This document shows positions 23,701-33,826 of a stretch of 64,000 nucleotides of DNA, piece after piece. The DNA lies in assembly GCA_030068075.1 (NCBI GenBank), contig JAINVK010001341.1, positions 1 through 64,000 on the forward strand. Direction: 5' to 3'. Position numbers and translations under genes: made by a program. Positions within the stretch are counted from its first letter, which is position 1. Each line of letters begins with the position of its first letter. Below the pieces are notes generated by a model. It did not search any database and was not told the origin of the DNA. It saw only the letters and a list, made by a program, of their open reading frames with translations. The DNA is from Paguma larvata. Its lineage: Eukaryota; Chordata; Mammalia; Carnivora; Viverridae.

Positions 23701-24329
23701 TGGAGGTATATGGATTTTCCTGAAACATGATATCTGATAAATTAATAGTATAAGATGAACCTAGGCATTTACATTAATGAAAATCATTTATCATGCTTGT
23801 TAACAATTTGATTGTATTTGCTGCTTATAACAGTTAGCTATCCAACTTTGCAAGTAACAAATTCAAATAACTCAACACAAATTGCCTAATGGAGAAAAAT
23901 TCCATTGTCTTAAGAATTAATAAAAAACTCTCCCATAGAAGTTTATATTTGGATGTTAGAAAGCAAATTATATATTTGAAAGCAGAGCAACTATCATTTG
24001 TTGCTATGAAAGCATTTTATTAGGAGTCCATTCCAAGGTGGGAAAGCTTAGAGAAGGGGAGGACAATTGACAGCTTTGAACTGAAACACAGGCAATCCAC
24101 AGGTTGTCTCATGAGCCCTTTGTGTGGTAGCCACAGGGATTCACCCCATGGTCTGCAGCGAGGGGTACAACACCCTCCCCAGGGTGAGAGTTTCCATAAA
24201 TAATAAACAGTCAATGAGAAAAGAAGTTTGGTCATGGAGAACCTGGAAATATATAGGCATTTAATTCAGAACACTTGTAATGAACAAATTTTAAAACATT
24301 TTAATTTCTCAACAGGCATGCAGAAAGGG
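20791..24329. other. Longest stretch without recognised gene or repeat
   Basis: About 3.5 kb of unique-looking sequence. It contains an A-rich patch with AAAAAC units (20906-20945). The longest frames lie at 22903-23223 (plus, 106 codons) and 22890-23285 (minus, 131 codons), overlapping antisense. Neither has a recognisable domain, signal or splice context, so neither is called as a gene. The segment 'aggaaggcctcttggagaag' inside them is reminiscent of an ancient interspersed repeat. Confidence 0.45.
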
Positions 24330-25479
24330 CAATTAAAGCATGATCATATTCTCTTTTCTGTTCTCTATCTATTGGTAGAAGAAACCTCAACAACTGGAGT
24401 GAAACTAGAAATCAAAAGCAGAAAGAAAACTGGGAAATTTACAAACATTTAGAAATTAAACAACACATTCTTAAACAACCGGTGGGTCAAAGAAGAAATC
24501 ACAAGGGAAATTTGAAACTATTTTTAAACAAATGAAAATAAAAATATCACATATAAAAACTTGCAGAATACAGCACAAGCTGGCCTAAGAGGGACACTTA
24601 GAACTGTAAATGCTTACAGTAAAAAAAGAGGAAATATTTCAAATAGACTTTAAGGTAAAGTAAAATAAGAACAAACTAAATCTAAAGCTAGCTAAGAGAA
24701 GGAAATTTAAAATTAAAGCAAAGATAAATTGAATAGACAATACAAAAACAATAAATAAAATCAACAAAACCAAGAATTAGTTCTTAGAAAATATCAAGAA
24801 AATTGACAAACTAATAAAAAAATAAACTCAAATAACTAAAAAAAATGAAAGGTGACTTTATAAACTGTTTTACTGAAATAAAAAGGATTATAAAAATGTA
24901 CTATGAAAAACTGCATACCAACAGATTGGATAATCTAAAAGAATGAAAAATTCCTGATAATACAACTTTTCAAGACTGAGTAATGAAGAAATAGAAAATC
25001 AGAACAAACCTATAAGTACTAAAGGGATTGAATCAATATTCTAAAATCTAATAAAGAAAATCCCAGACTGCATGGTTGAACTAGTGAACTCTACCAAACA
25101 TTTAATGAAGAATTAACACCAAATATCTTCATTATCTTCCAAAAAAATTGAATAGAAGGGAACACTTCCAAACACATTCTAGGAGGCTTGATACTAAAAC
25201 AGACAAAAACATTCCAGGGAAAGAAAACTAAAGACTAATATCCCTTAAAAATATTTATACAAAAATCCTCAATGAAATATTATTGAATGTTAAGTATTAT
25301 TAACTAATTATTAAATATTATTAATAATTTATTATTAATACATATTGTTAAATATTATTCAATCGTACATTAAAAGGATTACAGATCGTGACCAACTAGG
25401 ATTTATTCCTGGACAACAAGGATGGTTCAAAATACAAAAATCAACGTAATGTGCTACATTAACAGAATGAAGGAGAAGA

Positions 25480-25529
<50 letters not shown>
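25480..25529 (+). repeat. (CA)n microsatellite
   Basis: About 24 CA/AC units with one A insertion near 25500, inside the RT region of the L1M copy. Confidence 0.95.
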
Positions 25530-25531
<2 letters not shown>

Positions 25532-26110
25532 TGCACAATCTTCTCAACAGATGCAGGAAAAGCATTCAATACCCTTTATTGACAAAAACACTGAACAGAC
25601 AAGGAACAGAAGGAAACAACCTCAACATAAAATAGGCCACATATGAAAAGTCCAAAGCTAAAATCATACTCAATAAATGACTAAAAGCTTATCCTTTAAG
25701 ATCAGGAACAAGACAAAGATGCACATTTTACCACTTCTATTCATTGTACTACTGGCAGCTCTAGCCACAGCAATTATGAAAGAAAAAGAAATTAAAAGAA
25801 AGCCAAAACTGAAAGGAAGAAGTAAAATTATCTCTTCAGAAAAGAAAAAAAATCTCACATGACCTTACATGTAGAAACCCTAAAGATTATGTACAACACG
25901 TACACAATTAGAACTATAAATGAATTCAGTAAAGCTTCAGGATATAAAATCAACACCAAAAAATCAGTCAAGTTTCTATATACTAGCAATGAATGATCTC
26001 AAAAGGAAATTAAGAAACAATTCCATTTACAATAGCATAAAAAGGAATAAAATACTTAGGACTAAATGTAATCAAACAGGCAACAAAAATTTGTACACTA
26101 AAAACTACAA

Positions 26111-26345
26111 GTGGTGCCTGCGTGGCTCAGTTGGTTAAGTGTACAGCTTTGGCTCAAGTTATGATCTCGTGGTTCATGAGTCTGAGCCCCGCATCAGGCT
26201 CTATGTGGACAGCTCAGAGCCTGAAGCCTACTTCAGATTCTATGTCTCCCTCTCTCTCTCCCTTCCCCCACTCATGCTCTGTCTCTATCTCTATTTCTGT
26301 CTCTCTCTTCCTCTTTGTAAACAATAAATAAACATTAAACAAATA
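26111..26345 (+). mobile_element. Can-SINE nested in L1M
   Basis: The element starts 'gtggtgcctgcgtggctcag', has a 'cagagcctgaagcctacttc' middle and a CT-rich 3' part, and ends 'aaacaataaataaacattaa' plus a few A. Exact target duplications 'aaaactacaa' are at 26101-26110 and 26346-26355. Confidence 0.95.
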
Positions 26346-27208
26346 AAAACTACAAAAAGTTGTTAAAAATTAAAGAAGACACTAATACATGGAAAGACAT
26401 TCTGTGTTCATGGATTAAAGGGCAACATTAAGATGTCAACACTACCTAAGGTGGCCTACAGATTCAATTCAATCTCTATCTGATTCACAACAATGTTTTT
26501 TTGCATAAATAGAAAAAAAATCCTGAAATTCAAATGGAATTTCAAAACACCCGAAATAGCCATAAAGATCTTGAGAAGAACAAATTTAGAGGTCTCACAC
26601 TTTCTAATTTCAAAATTTACTACAAAGGACATTAATCAAAATAGTTCAATAGTGGTATAAAGACAGACATATAGACCAAATGGAATAGAAAAGAGAGCCC
26701 AGAAATAAACCCACACATATATAATCAGATGCATTTATACAAGGGTACCAATGCTATTAAATGTGGGAAAGGACAGTCTTTTCAATGAATGTTGGGAAAA
26801 TAACATTGGATGTTCCAATCCAACAACTGGACATCCGTATGTAAAAAAATGAAGTTGGACCCTTACCTTACACTATATAAGAAACTTTAAATTTAGTAAT
26901 GGCCTAAATTTAAGAGCTAAAACTATAAAACTCTGAGAAGAAAACAGGAAAAAACCTTCATGACACTGGATTTGTCAGTGATTTCCTGGATATGACACCA
27001 TAGCACAGGCACTGAAAGAAAAAGTAGATAAATGGAACCACATAAAACTAAAAACTTTTTGAAAGGATACTATCAACATAGTGAAAAGGCAACCTACAGA
27101 ATGAGAAAAAAAGATTTGGAAACCATCTGCCTGATAAGGTGTTAACATGCAGAATATATAAACTACAGCTCAACTGAAAATATAAAACAACCTGATTTAA
27201 AAGTGGGC

Positions 27209-27700
27209 CCAATGTTTATAGCAGGACTATCAACAATAGCCAAAGTATGGAAAGATCCCAAATGTCCATCGATGGATGAATGGATAAAGAAGATATGGTA
27301 TATATATAGAATGGACTATTACTCTGCAATCAAAACGAATGAAATCTTGCCATTTGCAATTACATGGATGGAACTAGAGGGTATTATGCTAAGTGAAATT
27401 AGTCAGTCAGAGAAAGACAAATATCATATGACTTCACTCATATGAGGACTTAAGATACAAAACAGACGAACATAAGTGCAAAAAAATAGAAAGCAAAAAT
27501 AATATAAAAACAGGGAGGGGGACAAAAACATGAGACCCTTAAATATGGAGAGCAACAGAGGGTTATGGGAGGGCTCATGTGACGGAGAACGGGCTCAATG
27601 GGTAAGGGTCATTAAAGAATCTACTCTTGAAATCATTGTTGCACTGTATGCTAACTTGGATGTAAATTAAAATAATAATAATAATAAAAACAAAAAGAAA
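27209..27700 (+). mobile_element. Carnivore LINE-1 3' end, 5'-truncated, nested in L1M
   Basis: This 492-bp insertion begins inside late ORF2 and runs through the 3' UTR ('gggagggctcatgtgac', 'ggctcaatgggtaagggtca') to an AAT/A-rich tail. An 11-bp target duplication, 'taaaagtgggc', is exact at 27198-27208 and 27701-27711, and the host L1M continues in register after it. Confidence 0.95.
27211..27445 (+). pseudogene. LINE-1 ORF2 C-terminal end (truncated)
   Basis: The last part of ORF2 is open to a stop at 27443-27445, reading FIAGLSTIAKVW...DEWIKKIWYIYRMDYY, the C-terminal signature of LINE-1 ORF2p. Because the copy starts here, most of the protein is missing and it has no function of its own. 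Confidence 0.85.
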
Positions 27701-27878
27701 TAAAAGTGGGCAAAGTACATGAGTAGCTATTTCTCAAAGAAGATATATCAAAGGTCAATAAGCACATGTAAAGATGCTTGACATCACTAAATATCAGGGA
27801 ACTGTAAATCAAAACCACAATAATATCACTTCACACCCAGTAGGATAAGTATCAGAAAAAAGTTAACGGAAACTAACA

Positions 27879-27880
<2 letters not shown>

Positions 27881-27934
<54 letters not shown>
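27881..27934 (+). repeat. (TG)n(TA)n compound microsatellite
   Basis: About five TG units run into about 22 TA units with no interruption, inside the decayed L1M. The TA half is self-complementary. Confidence 0.95.
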
Positions 27935-27938
<4 letters not shown>

Positions 27939-28482
27939 AATATCTGAAAGAACTGGAAGCAGGGACTCAGACATATTTGTGCCCACATGTTCGTATCAGC
28001 ATTATTCACCATAACTAAAAGTGGGAGCAACTCAAGTGTCCATTGACAGATGAATCAGTGAACAAATGTGTTATATCCACACAATGGAATATTACTCAGC
28101 CTTAAGAAGGCAGGAAATTCTGACCTATGCTACATGAATGAATCCTGAAGAGATTATGATAAGTGAATTAAGCCAGTGACAAAACGTCATAGATAGTAGG
28201 ATTTCACTTACATAAGACACCTAGAATAGTCAAATTCATATAGATAAGAAAATAGAACTATGGTTGCCAGAGTTTGGAAGGCACAGGGAATTGGGAGTCA
28301 TTATTTAATGAGTACAGAATTTCAGTTCTAGAAGATGAAGAAAATTCTTTGGATAGATGGTGGTGATGGTAGCACAATTTGAATTTACTTAACCACACTG
28401 AATGATACACTTAAAAAAAGTTCAAATGATAAATTTCATATGCATGTTTTAACACAAGTAAAAAGACCATACAAAATAATCA

Positions 28483-28576
28483 GTCTCTGCACTGACAGCA
28501 TGGAACCTCCTTGGGATTCTCTTTCTCACTCTCTCTCTCCCTCTCCGCTGCTCTCTCTCTCTCAAAACAAATAAAT
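28483..28576 (+). mobile_element. Can-SINE 3' half (fragment)
   Basis: Only the 3' half is present: 'ctgcactgacagcatgg', a CT-rich run and 'caaaacaaataaat'. Its tail served as the insertion site of the next SINE. Confidence 0.8.
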
Positions 28577-28790
28577 CCTTTTTAATTTTTTAATGTTTAT
28601 TTTTGAAGAAGAGAGAGACAGAGTATAACCAGGGAAGGGGCAGAGAGAGAGTGAGACGCAGAATCCAAAGCAGGCTTCAGTCTCTGAGCTGTCAGCACTG
28701 AGCTAAATGCAGGGCTCGAACCCATGAACTGCAAGATCATGACCTGAGCCAAAGTCAGATGCTAAAACAGATAAGCCACCCGGGCCACCC
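28577..28790 (-). mobile_element. Can-SINE inserted in the tail of another SINE
   Basis: Reversed carnivore SINE ending 'gataagccacccgggccacc'. The target duplication 'tcaaaacaaataaat' (28562-28576 and 28791-28805) comes from the tail of the plus-strand SINE fragment at its left. Confidence 0.93.
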
Positions 28791-28805
28791 TCAAAACAAA
28801 TAAAT

Positions 28806-31249
28806 TTTTTTTAAGTTTAATTTTACTTAAACATGTCGGAACTTAAAAGTAGATATAAATTCTATGTCTTCTAATTCTCACACAACTGTAAATACACTTT
28901 TATAAACAAAATACATAACTCAAATCAATTAAAAATATCCAATAGACCTTGTTAAAATAACTAGCTGCATGGTACTGTTCTGTAGACAGTTAATTATAGC
29001 TGCTTTAGTTACTCCATTGGACATGGATAACACATGCCATTAATAACAACAAATCAGATTTTAAAGAATGAAAGAGGACTTTCCCTCCATACATCATTAG
29101 ATGTGTGTTAGTGTTATTGACTGTGATGTCCAAGTCACATCTGTTGCTCCTCATTTCATAATCTCGTATCCACGCATGTGATTTTGAACTGGCCTCTACC
29201 TGACCTGCTCACAGGGCAGAGTATGCCCCTCCATGTTCACCATCAATCCTTCACGCTCCTACCAGGTGAGGGTTTCTATTCTTACTGAGAGTTATATGCT
29301 ATTCAAATCTGCTAAGGCCAAAAGCAATTTTTATTGTGATCACATGTACTTTTGTATAAAGTACTCATGAAATATGAATTAAATGAAGAAAGAATGATTG
29401 TTTCTTTGAAAACTAAGTTCATGTTGGCCACACAATGAAGAAGCAGTGGGGATCTGGCACTCTGTATATCAGTGTTCTTCATTTCTCACTTTAAAATATT
29501 GGGATTATAATTCATAGAAAAAGCTGTGATTTCTGCAAAAAAGGAGACACAACCTCTGGTAAGAATCTGTATACAGGAACTAGCCTTGGTTCAAGATCAC
29601 TTTCCAGGGGATGGCTAAGGTCTACACCTCAGTGGTCTTGAACATCCCAGGTGTCTCCTGCTGATGTTCTCTGGCTATCCAGGGTTTCATACATCCTTCA
29701 CTCTGTGGGCCCAGGCTACTGGAACAGCCTAGAACCAGCTTTAGTGTTGTTTGCCAGGGCAGAGGAAATGCAAGAGCTAAAGAGTATCCAATTGACAATT
29801 AAACGTGAAAATGGTATTGGTCTTGGTCTGAACTAGTCCCCTGGCCCTACTCAACTATATGGGCCTAGGAAATACAATCTCACCATATATCAGGAAGGTG
29901 GAGGGCAACAATATTTTATGAAAAACACTCTAATCACATAGTCTTTGTCTTCCTCTCCTTCCTGCAAGGGGAAATACACAGGGGAGAAAACACATGGGAC
30001 TTTCTATTCATGGTTTCCAGCTCAAAACTCCAGCATTTTTGCATAATATGCAGCAGTCTCTGTCAAGTACCAGATACAGTTCCTCTTTATCTGGAGATTC
30101 AGAATTAAAATGACCAATTGCCTGCCTTGTTTTCCTCTCACTGGGAAGATGGCAGTAACTGGTCTTTGCCAATGATATAAGGCCAACTCTTGGAAGGGTC
30201 CCGGCCATTCTCTGATGGGATCTCCCTGGTCCATTGTTCTATACAGCCTTGGCTTTGTCCTCAGAGACAGAAGTGAAATTCCCTTCGTTGGGCCCTTCTG
30301 CAGTGGACCCTGGAGAATATTCTTTCTTGGGGGATGAGTAGATTTCTTAGCCCTGCCCATAGATTTTGAATGGTTTATTGTAAGTTGCACTCAATCACAT
30401 AAACTGTTCGGATTCATGGGTTTAGGTATCTGTGTTTGTGACTGTTTTGGCAGTGTGTCTCCTGAAATCAAGTAGGCTTTTTGAAGCATGATGCAAAAGG
30501 ACATGCTCACAGCTGTTTCCACAGCTATGCCCTGGAGCTCTCTTTCTAGACACTTAAGTGTAGCTTGTTTCTTTGCCTCCTTTCCCTATGCTTTCAACCT
30601 CCTCTTTCTTGCCATCATTTCTTCTCCCAGCTGTGGGTACTTTCAGTGTGGGTACTTTGGCCAGTCATGCTCCATTGTGAGGACTACATCTGTATTTTTT
30701 TCTTTGAGCCTTTATATCCAGTTGGAAGGGCCTATTGCTTGCCAGTTTTAGTAGTGATTACAATGGCCACACTCTCAATTGTGTTTCCCACTGGTCTATT
30801 AAAAGCTAGATTTTGTTCATCAAGATATTTCTCCATTTTAATCTTTAAAGTTTGGAATCAATAAGTAATTTCCTCTTTCCATCTGGTAAAGTCCCGGATT
30901 TATTAACTCCTTTTAGTGCCTTAAATTTCTGCTCATAAGCGACCACCTGTTAATGCCTTGTCAAATGCAATCAATACCAAGAAACATGTACCAGTGACAA
31001 TCTGTTTTATGATCCTCCCCTAGCCATGCGGTCTGTAGTACTTGCTCTGCCTTCCAAATTGTTGCTCATCAAAACCAAATATTACATCACGGCGTAATGA
31101 AGATCAAGATGTCATCAGCCCCAGAGAACAGTTCCCTTGTCATCGACTGCCAGCCTTGAAACCAGTCCTGCATATTTTAGGTGTTTGCTATTATCTCATC
31201 CCTTCCTAGTAGCAATTTATAAATCTATCATAATGGGTAAACTTTTGCA
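28806..31249. other. No gene recognised; overlapping minus-strand frames at 30008-30390
   Basis: Mostly unique-looking sequence. At 30022-30390 a 122-codon minus frame (starting MQLTINHSKSMGRAKKS) overlaps a 66-codon minus frame (30008-30208) in another phase; translated together they look like one sequence broken by a frameshift. I could not assign it to any family. It could be debris of an old retroelement or pure chance. The plus frames at 30488-30864 overlap each other and have hydrophobic stretches but no signature. Confidence 0.4.
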
Positions 31250-31560
31250 AAAGATAACTCCATAACTTATTTGACCTACAATAATAAACATTATTTTTCA
31301 CTCACTCCGCACTGTCCATAGCAGATTGTCAGGGTGCAGCACTGTGCCATCTTCACTATGGACTTGCTCCAGTATGGGGGATGATTCACCACAGCATGGG
31401 GATAGAGAACTTAGAAAGGCCTCACATTAGCCATCTGATGCTTAGGTCTGGAAGTAACACTCATCATTGCTTCTGTGAATAACACATGACCTTATCTGGT
31501 CAGGTGACCAGAGTCAAACATAGTCAGGAAGTGCAGTCCTGAGATGATTAGACAGCGAAT
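31250..31560 (+). repeat. Ancient interspersed repeat, family not named
   Basis: The order 'ctggaagtaacactcatca', 'gctt', 'aataacacatgacc', 'aggaagtgcagtcc' is one I recognise from common old mammalian repeats, but I cannot name the family safely. Orientation is therefore tentative. Confidence 0.35.
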
Positions 31561-31724
31561 ACTAAGAAGTATTGTAAGAACAATACTATACTCACCACCA
31601 CTGGCATGAGATACCTGATGGGTGGATGTACCTCAACATGTTTTTAAGATAAATGTTAAGGTGGATTCTCCAAGCAGACAGCACCCGGTCAGGAATTCCA
31701 CCTCTTCTATGTGATGCATAATTT

Positions 31725-31865
31725 TGACTAAGTTACCTCACCCTGCTAGCCCATTTTGTCAAATGTAAAGTGAACAATATTTACCTCTAGGATATCTGTT
31801 AAGATCCAATAGAACTATGTATGTAAAGTATTTAGTAAAGAGAGTGTAAAATGAAGAACCCCCGT
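31725..31865 (+). mobile_element. MIR-like SINE, weak
   Basis: The segments 'gactaagttacctcaccctg', 'aatgtaaagtgaacaatatt' and a 'gttaagatccaatagaac' tail keep the order of a MIR (acceptor-like half, then the 3' half). Divergent. Confidence 0.45.
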
Positions 31866-32879
31866 TTCACGATTTGCTATTTGTTGGTCTTACATTGTGC
31901 TCCTGGTTGCTGTAATAACATGAGATTCTGCTGTTCTCATTTCCTCATGGATTTTGCCTAAGAAAAGGCACATTTCTTTCCACTGGAACCAGTGATAACT
32001 GTTCTAATTATCTCTGCTGCATCACATATGATAGTTCTTTCTGTTTACTGTATGTGCCACTTTAATGCTTCTAATACATCTTATTATTATCTCCCTTCAA
32101 TTTTGTTAGGGGGCATTGAACTACAAAGTTAAATCCAGTCTCGCATTTGGTGTTTATAGTGGTCGTGAGCAGGCTCTGGGGCACCTGCACATAATCCACA
32201 TAGCCCAACATTGTGGTAGACAACTGCCTGTCACAATGTTTTATTTTGATAGACAATCTCTCTCTCAGGAACACAGTACTCTAGCTAACAGGGCTATTTC
32301 TTTACCTATGTTTGAATTATCTTTTACTGTGCAACAGTGGCTGCAGAATTTATCAGTGATAGACTTAACTCTTTTTTTTTACTCAAAAAAAATTTTTTTT
32401 TCAAAATCCCTTTGGCATAGCTTCAGACTGAATCTCTTTAAGGTCAGAAAAGGTAATAGAATTAAATAATGATGTTTTAGAAATGCAACTGTCTTTTATC
32501 ATTAAAACCTGCTGAACATTTGGGGAAAAACAAGCCCATACTGACTAGTAAGCAAGCATTAAGAATCATATTGGAAGGAATTGAGTTTCTTAGAAAGAAG
32601 CAACTATAATTGGAGTGAAAATGTAATTATAAAGCATCAAACAGGTAATCTCAGCAACATTGCTGACAGAGAAAAAGAAAAGATAGGACAAGCTTTCTTT
32701 CAGGTTCTCCGGGATTTTCTAAGTGTGGAGAGAACCTTCAGCAGGACACGTCTAAGGCAAGAAGTTTACTCAGTGCACCCACAGCTTTTCCCACAAGAAA
32801 ATTTTCTATGTCTTTATTCACTCCTCTTCTCACTTACTAGACCTGCTATTCAAAATAAGATATATCGGGTAAACATGGT
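31866..32879. other. No gene or recognised repeat
   Basis: Unique-looking sequence. The 117-codon (32116-32469) and 102-codon (32581-32889) plus frames have no recognisable domain or context and are not called. Confidence 0.45.
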
Positions 32880-33655
32880 GAAGAAGTAGGGGGACTGAAA
32901 ATTCCCTCGTCCCTCAAACATAGCAGTGTTGAGGCCAGAGGACACGGAATTTCAATAGTCTGGACTGCAGAATGACAGAGACTTCTTCAGAGTCCCATGG
33001 GGACAACTTAGCTGGCCATAGGTGCATGATTGTGAACTGGGAAAGATAAAACGGGTGGCATAGGCATGGGAGTGAGGGATTCTCTTCTGTGGAGACAAAA
33101 GGAGAGAAAGGCTGTGGAAGTGTAAGATTGTATTTGGACAATAGAAAAACCATGGACAGGTGATCAGAAAAAAAAAAAACAGAGAAATATCCAATTTCTA
33201 ACTATGGGCTTTCCCTGGACTGGGGCCGGCTGCCCTGTTCATTGGTCTGGGGAGGAAGGGAGCCAGATCCAGTCTCAGTAAGTAGCTCAGAGGTGCAGTT
33301 CACAGTCTGGGAAAGCAATTTCTTCCCTTGAGTGCTGTGGGAAGGCAAAGAGACATTCCAAGGACAAAAGACCTTGCTTGCACCCATTAGCCAGAGGCCC
33401 TTTGTTGGCTGGGTGGAATGGCTCTACCCAGGAACCAGGGTGCATAGCGTAGGATCCTTTAAGACATCGGGGTTTGAATCCCAATGGAACACCTAGGAGG
33501 TGCAAGAGACTGTGGAGCAGGACAACTGTCTTGCTCGCACCTGCATGTCACTGTGAAGAGCCAGAGGATCTTTGTTGGCTGGATGGAGTGGCATTTTCCT
33601 GGAACAAAGGATTATGGAGCACGATCCTTTAAGAATCAAGATTTGAATCTTTTAT
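32880..33655 (+). promoter_or_regulatory. LINE-1 5' UTR / internal promoter region with ~170-bp modules
   Basis: The UTR holds repeating modules. 'agccagaggccctttgttgg' (33389) and 'agccagaggatctttgttgg' (33559) start units 170 bp apart, and 'ggatccttt' then 'tttgaatc' recurs in each. LINE-1 5' UTRs carry the internal RNA polymerase II promoter; the promoter role here is from family knowledge, not shown by a motif. Confidence 0.7.
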
Positions 33656-33656
33656 T

Positions 33657-33779
33657 CAGCAAAGCTGTCTGTCATTCAGAATAGAAGGAGAAATAAAGGC
33701 TTTCCCAGACAAACAAAAACTGAAAGAGTTCATGACCACTAAACCAGCCTTGCAAGTGATCCTAAGGGAGACTCTGTGA
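33657..33779 (+). pseudogene. LINE-1 ORF1 C-terminal remnant
   Basis: Only the last 40 or so codons survive: LSFRIEGEIKAFPDKQKL and KEFMTTKPALQ, ending at a TGA at 33777-33779. This is the C-terminal domain of the RNA-binding ORF1p. The coiled coil and RRM are gone because the 5' UTR is fused to this point. The first bases of the remnant also carry a small insertion. Confidence 0.85.
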
Positions 33780-33826
33780 GTGGAATGCTGAAAAGACTAC
33801 AAAGGACCAGAGACAGCACCATAAGC

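Larger units (their letters stand above)
24330..28480 (+). mobile_element. Old LINE-1 (L1M-type) ORF2, with nested insertions
   Basis: Plus-strand ORF2 remnant. The end of the endonuclease region is near 24400 ('aactagaaatcaaaagcag'), the RT region covers about 25020-25920 with 'gaccaactaggatttattcc' (25389-25408), and the thumb to C-terminal part runs from 26345 to about 28440. It is decayed, with no ORF above about 80 codons from the element itself. A Can-SINE sits at 26111-26345 and a younger LINE-1 3' end at 27209-27700. The sequence is collinear on both sides of each insertion, which fixes their boundaries. Confidence 0.85.

Noticed and set aside
10117..25529. CRISPR-like spaced repeats
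   Set aside because: Repeats in the window are microsatellites or dispersed SINE/LINE copies; none shows constant repeats with unique spacers, and the sequence is vertebrate.
32116..32469. 117-codon plus-strand frame
   Set aside because: No recognisable domain, and low-complexity T and A runs near its end; likely chance.
32581..32889. 102-codon plus-strand frame just before a LINE-1
   Set aside because: No family resemblance, and the end runs into the LINE-1 5' UTR.
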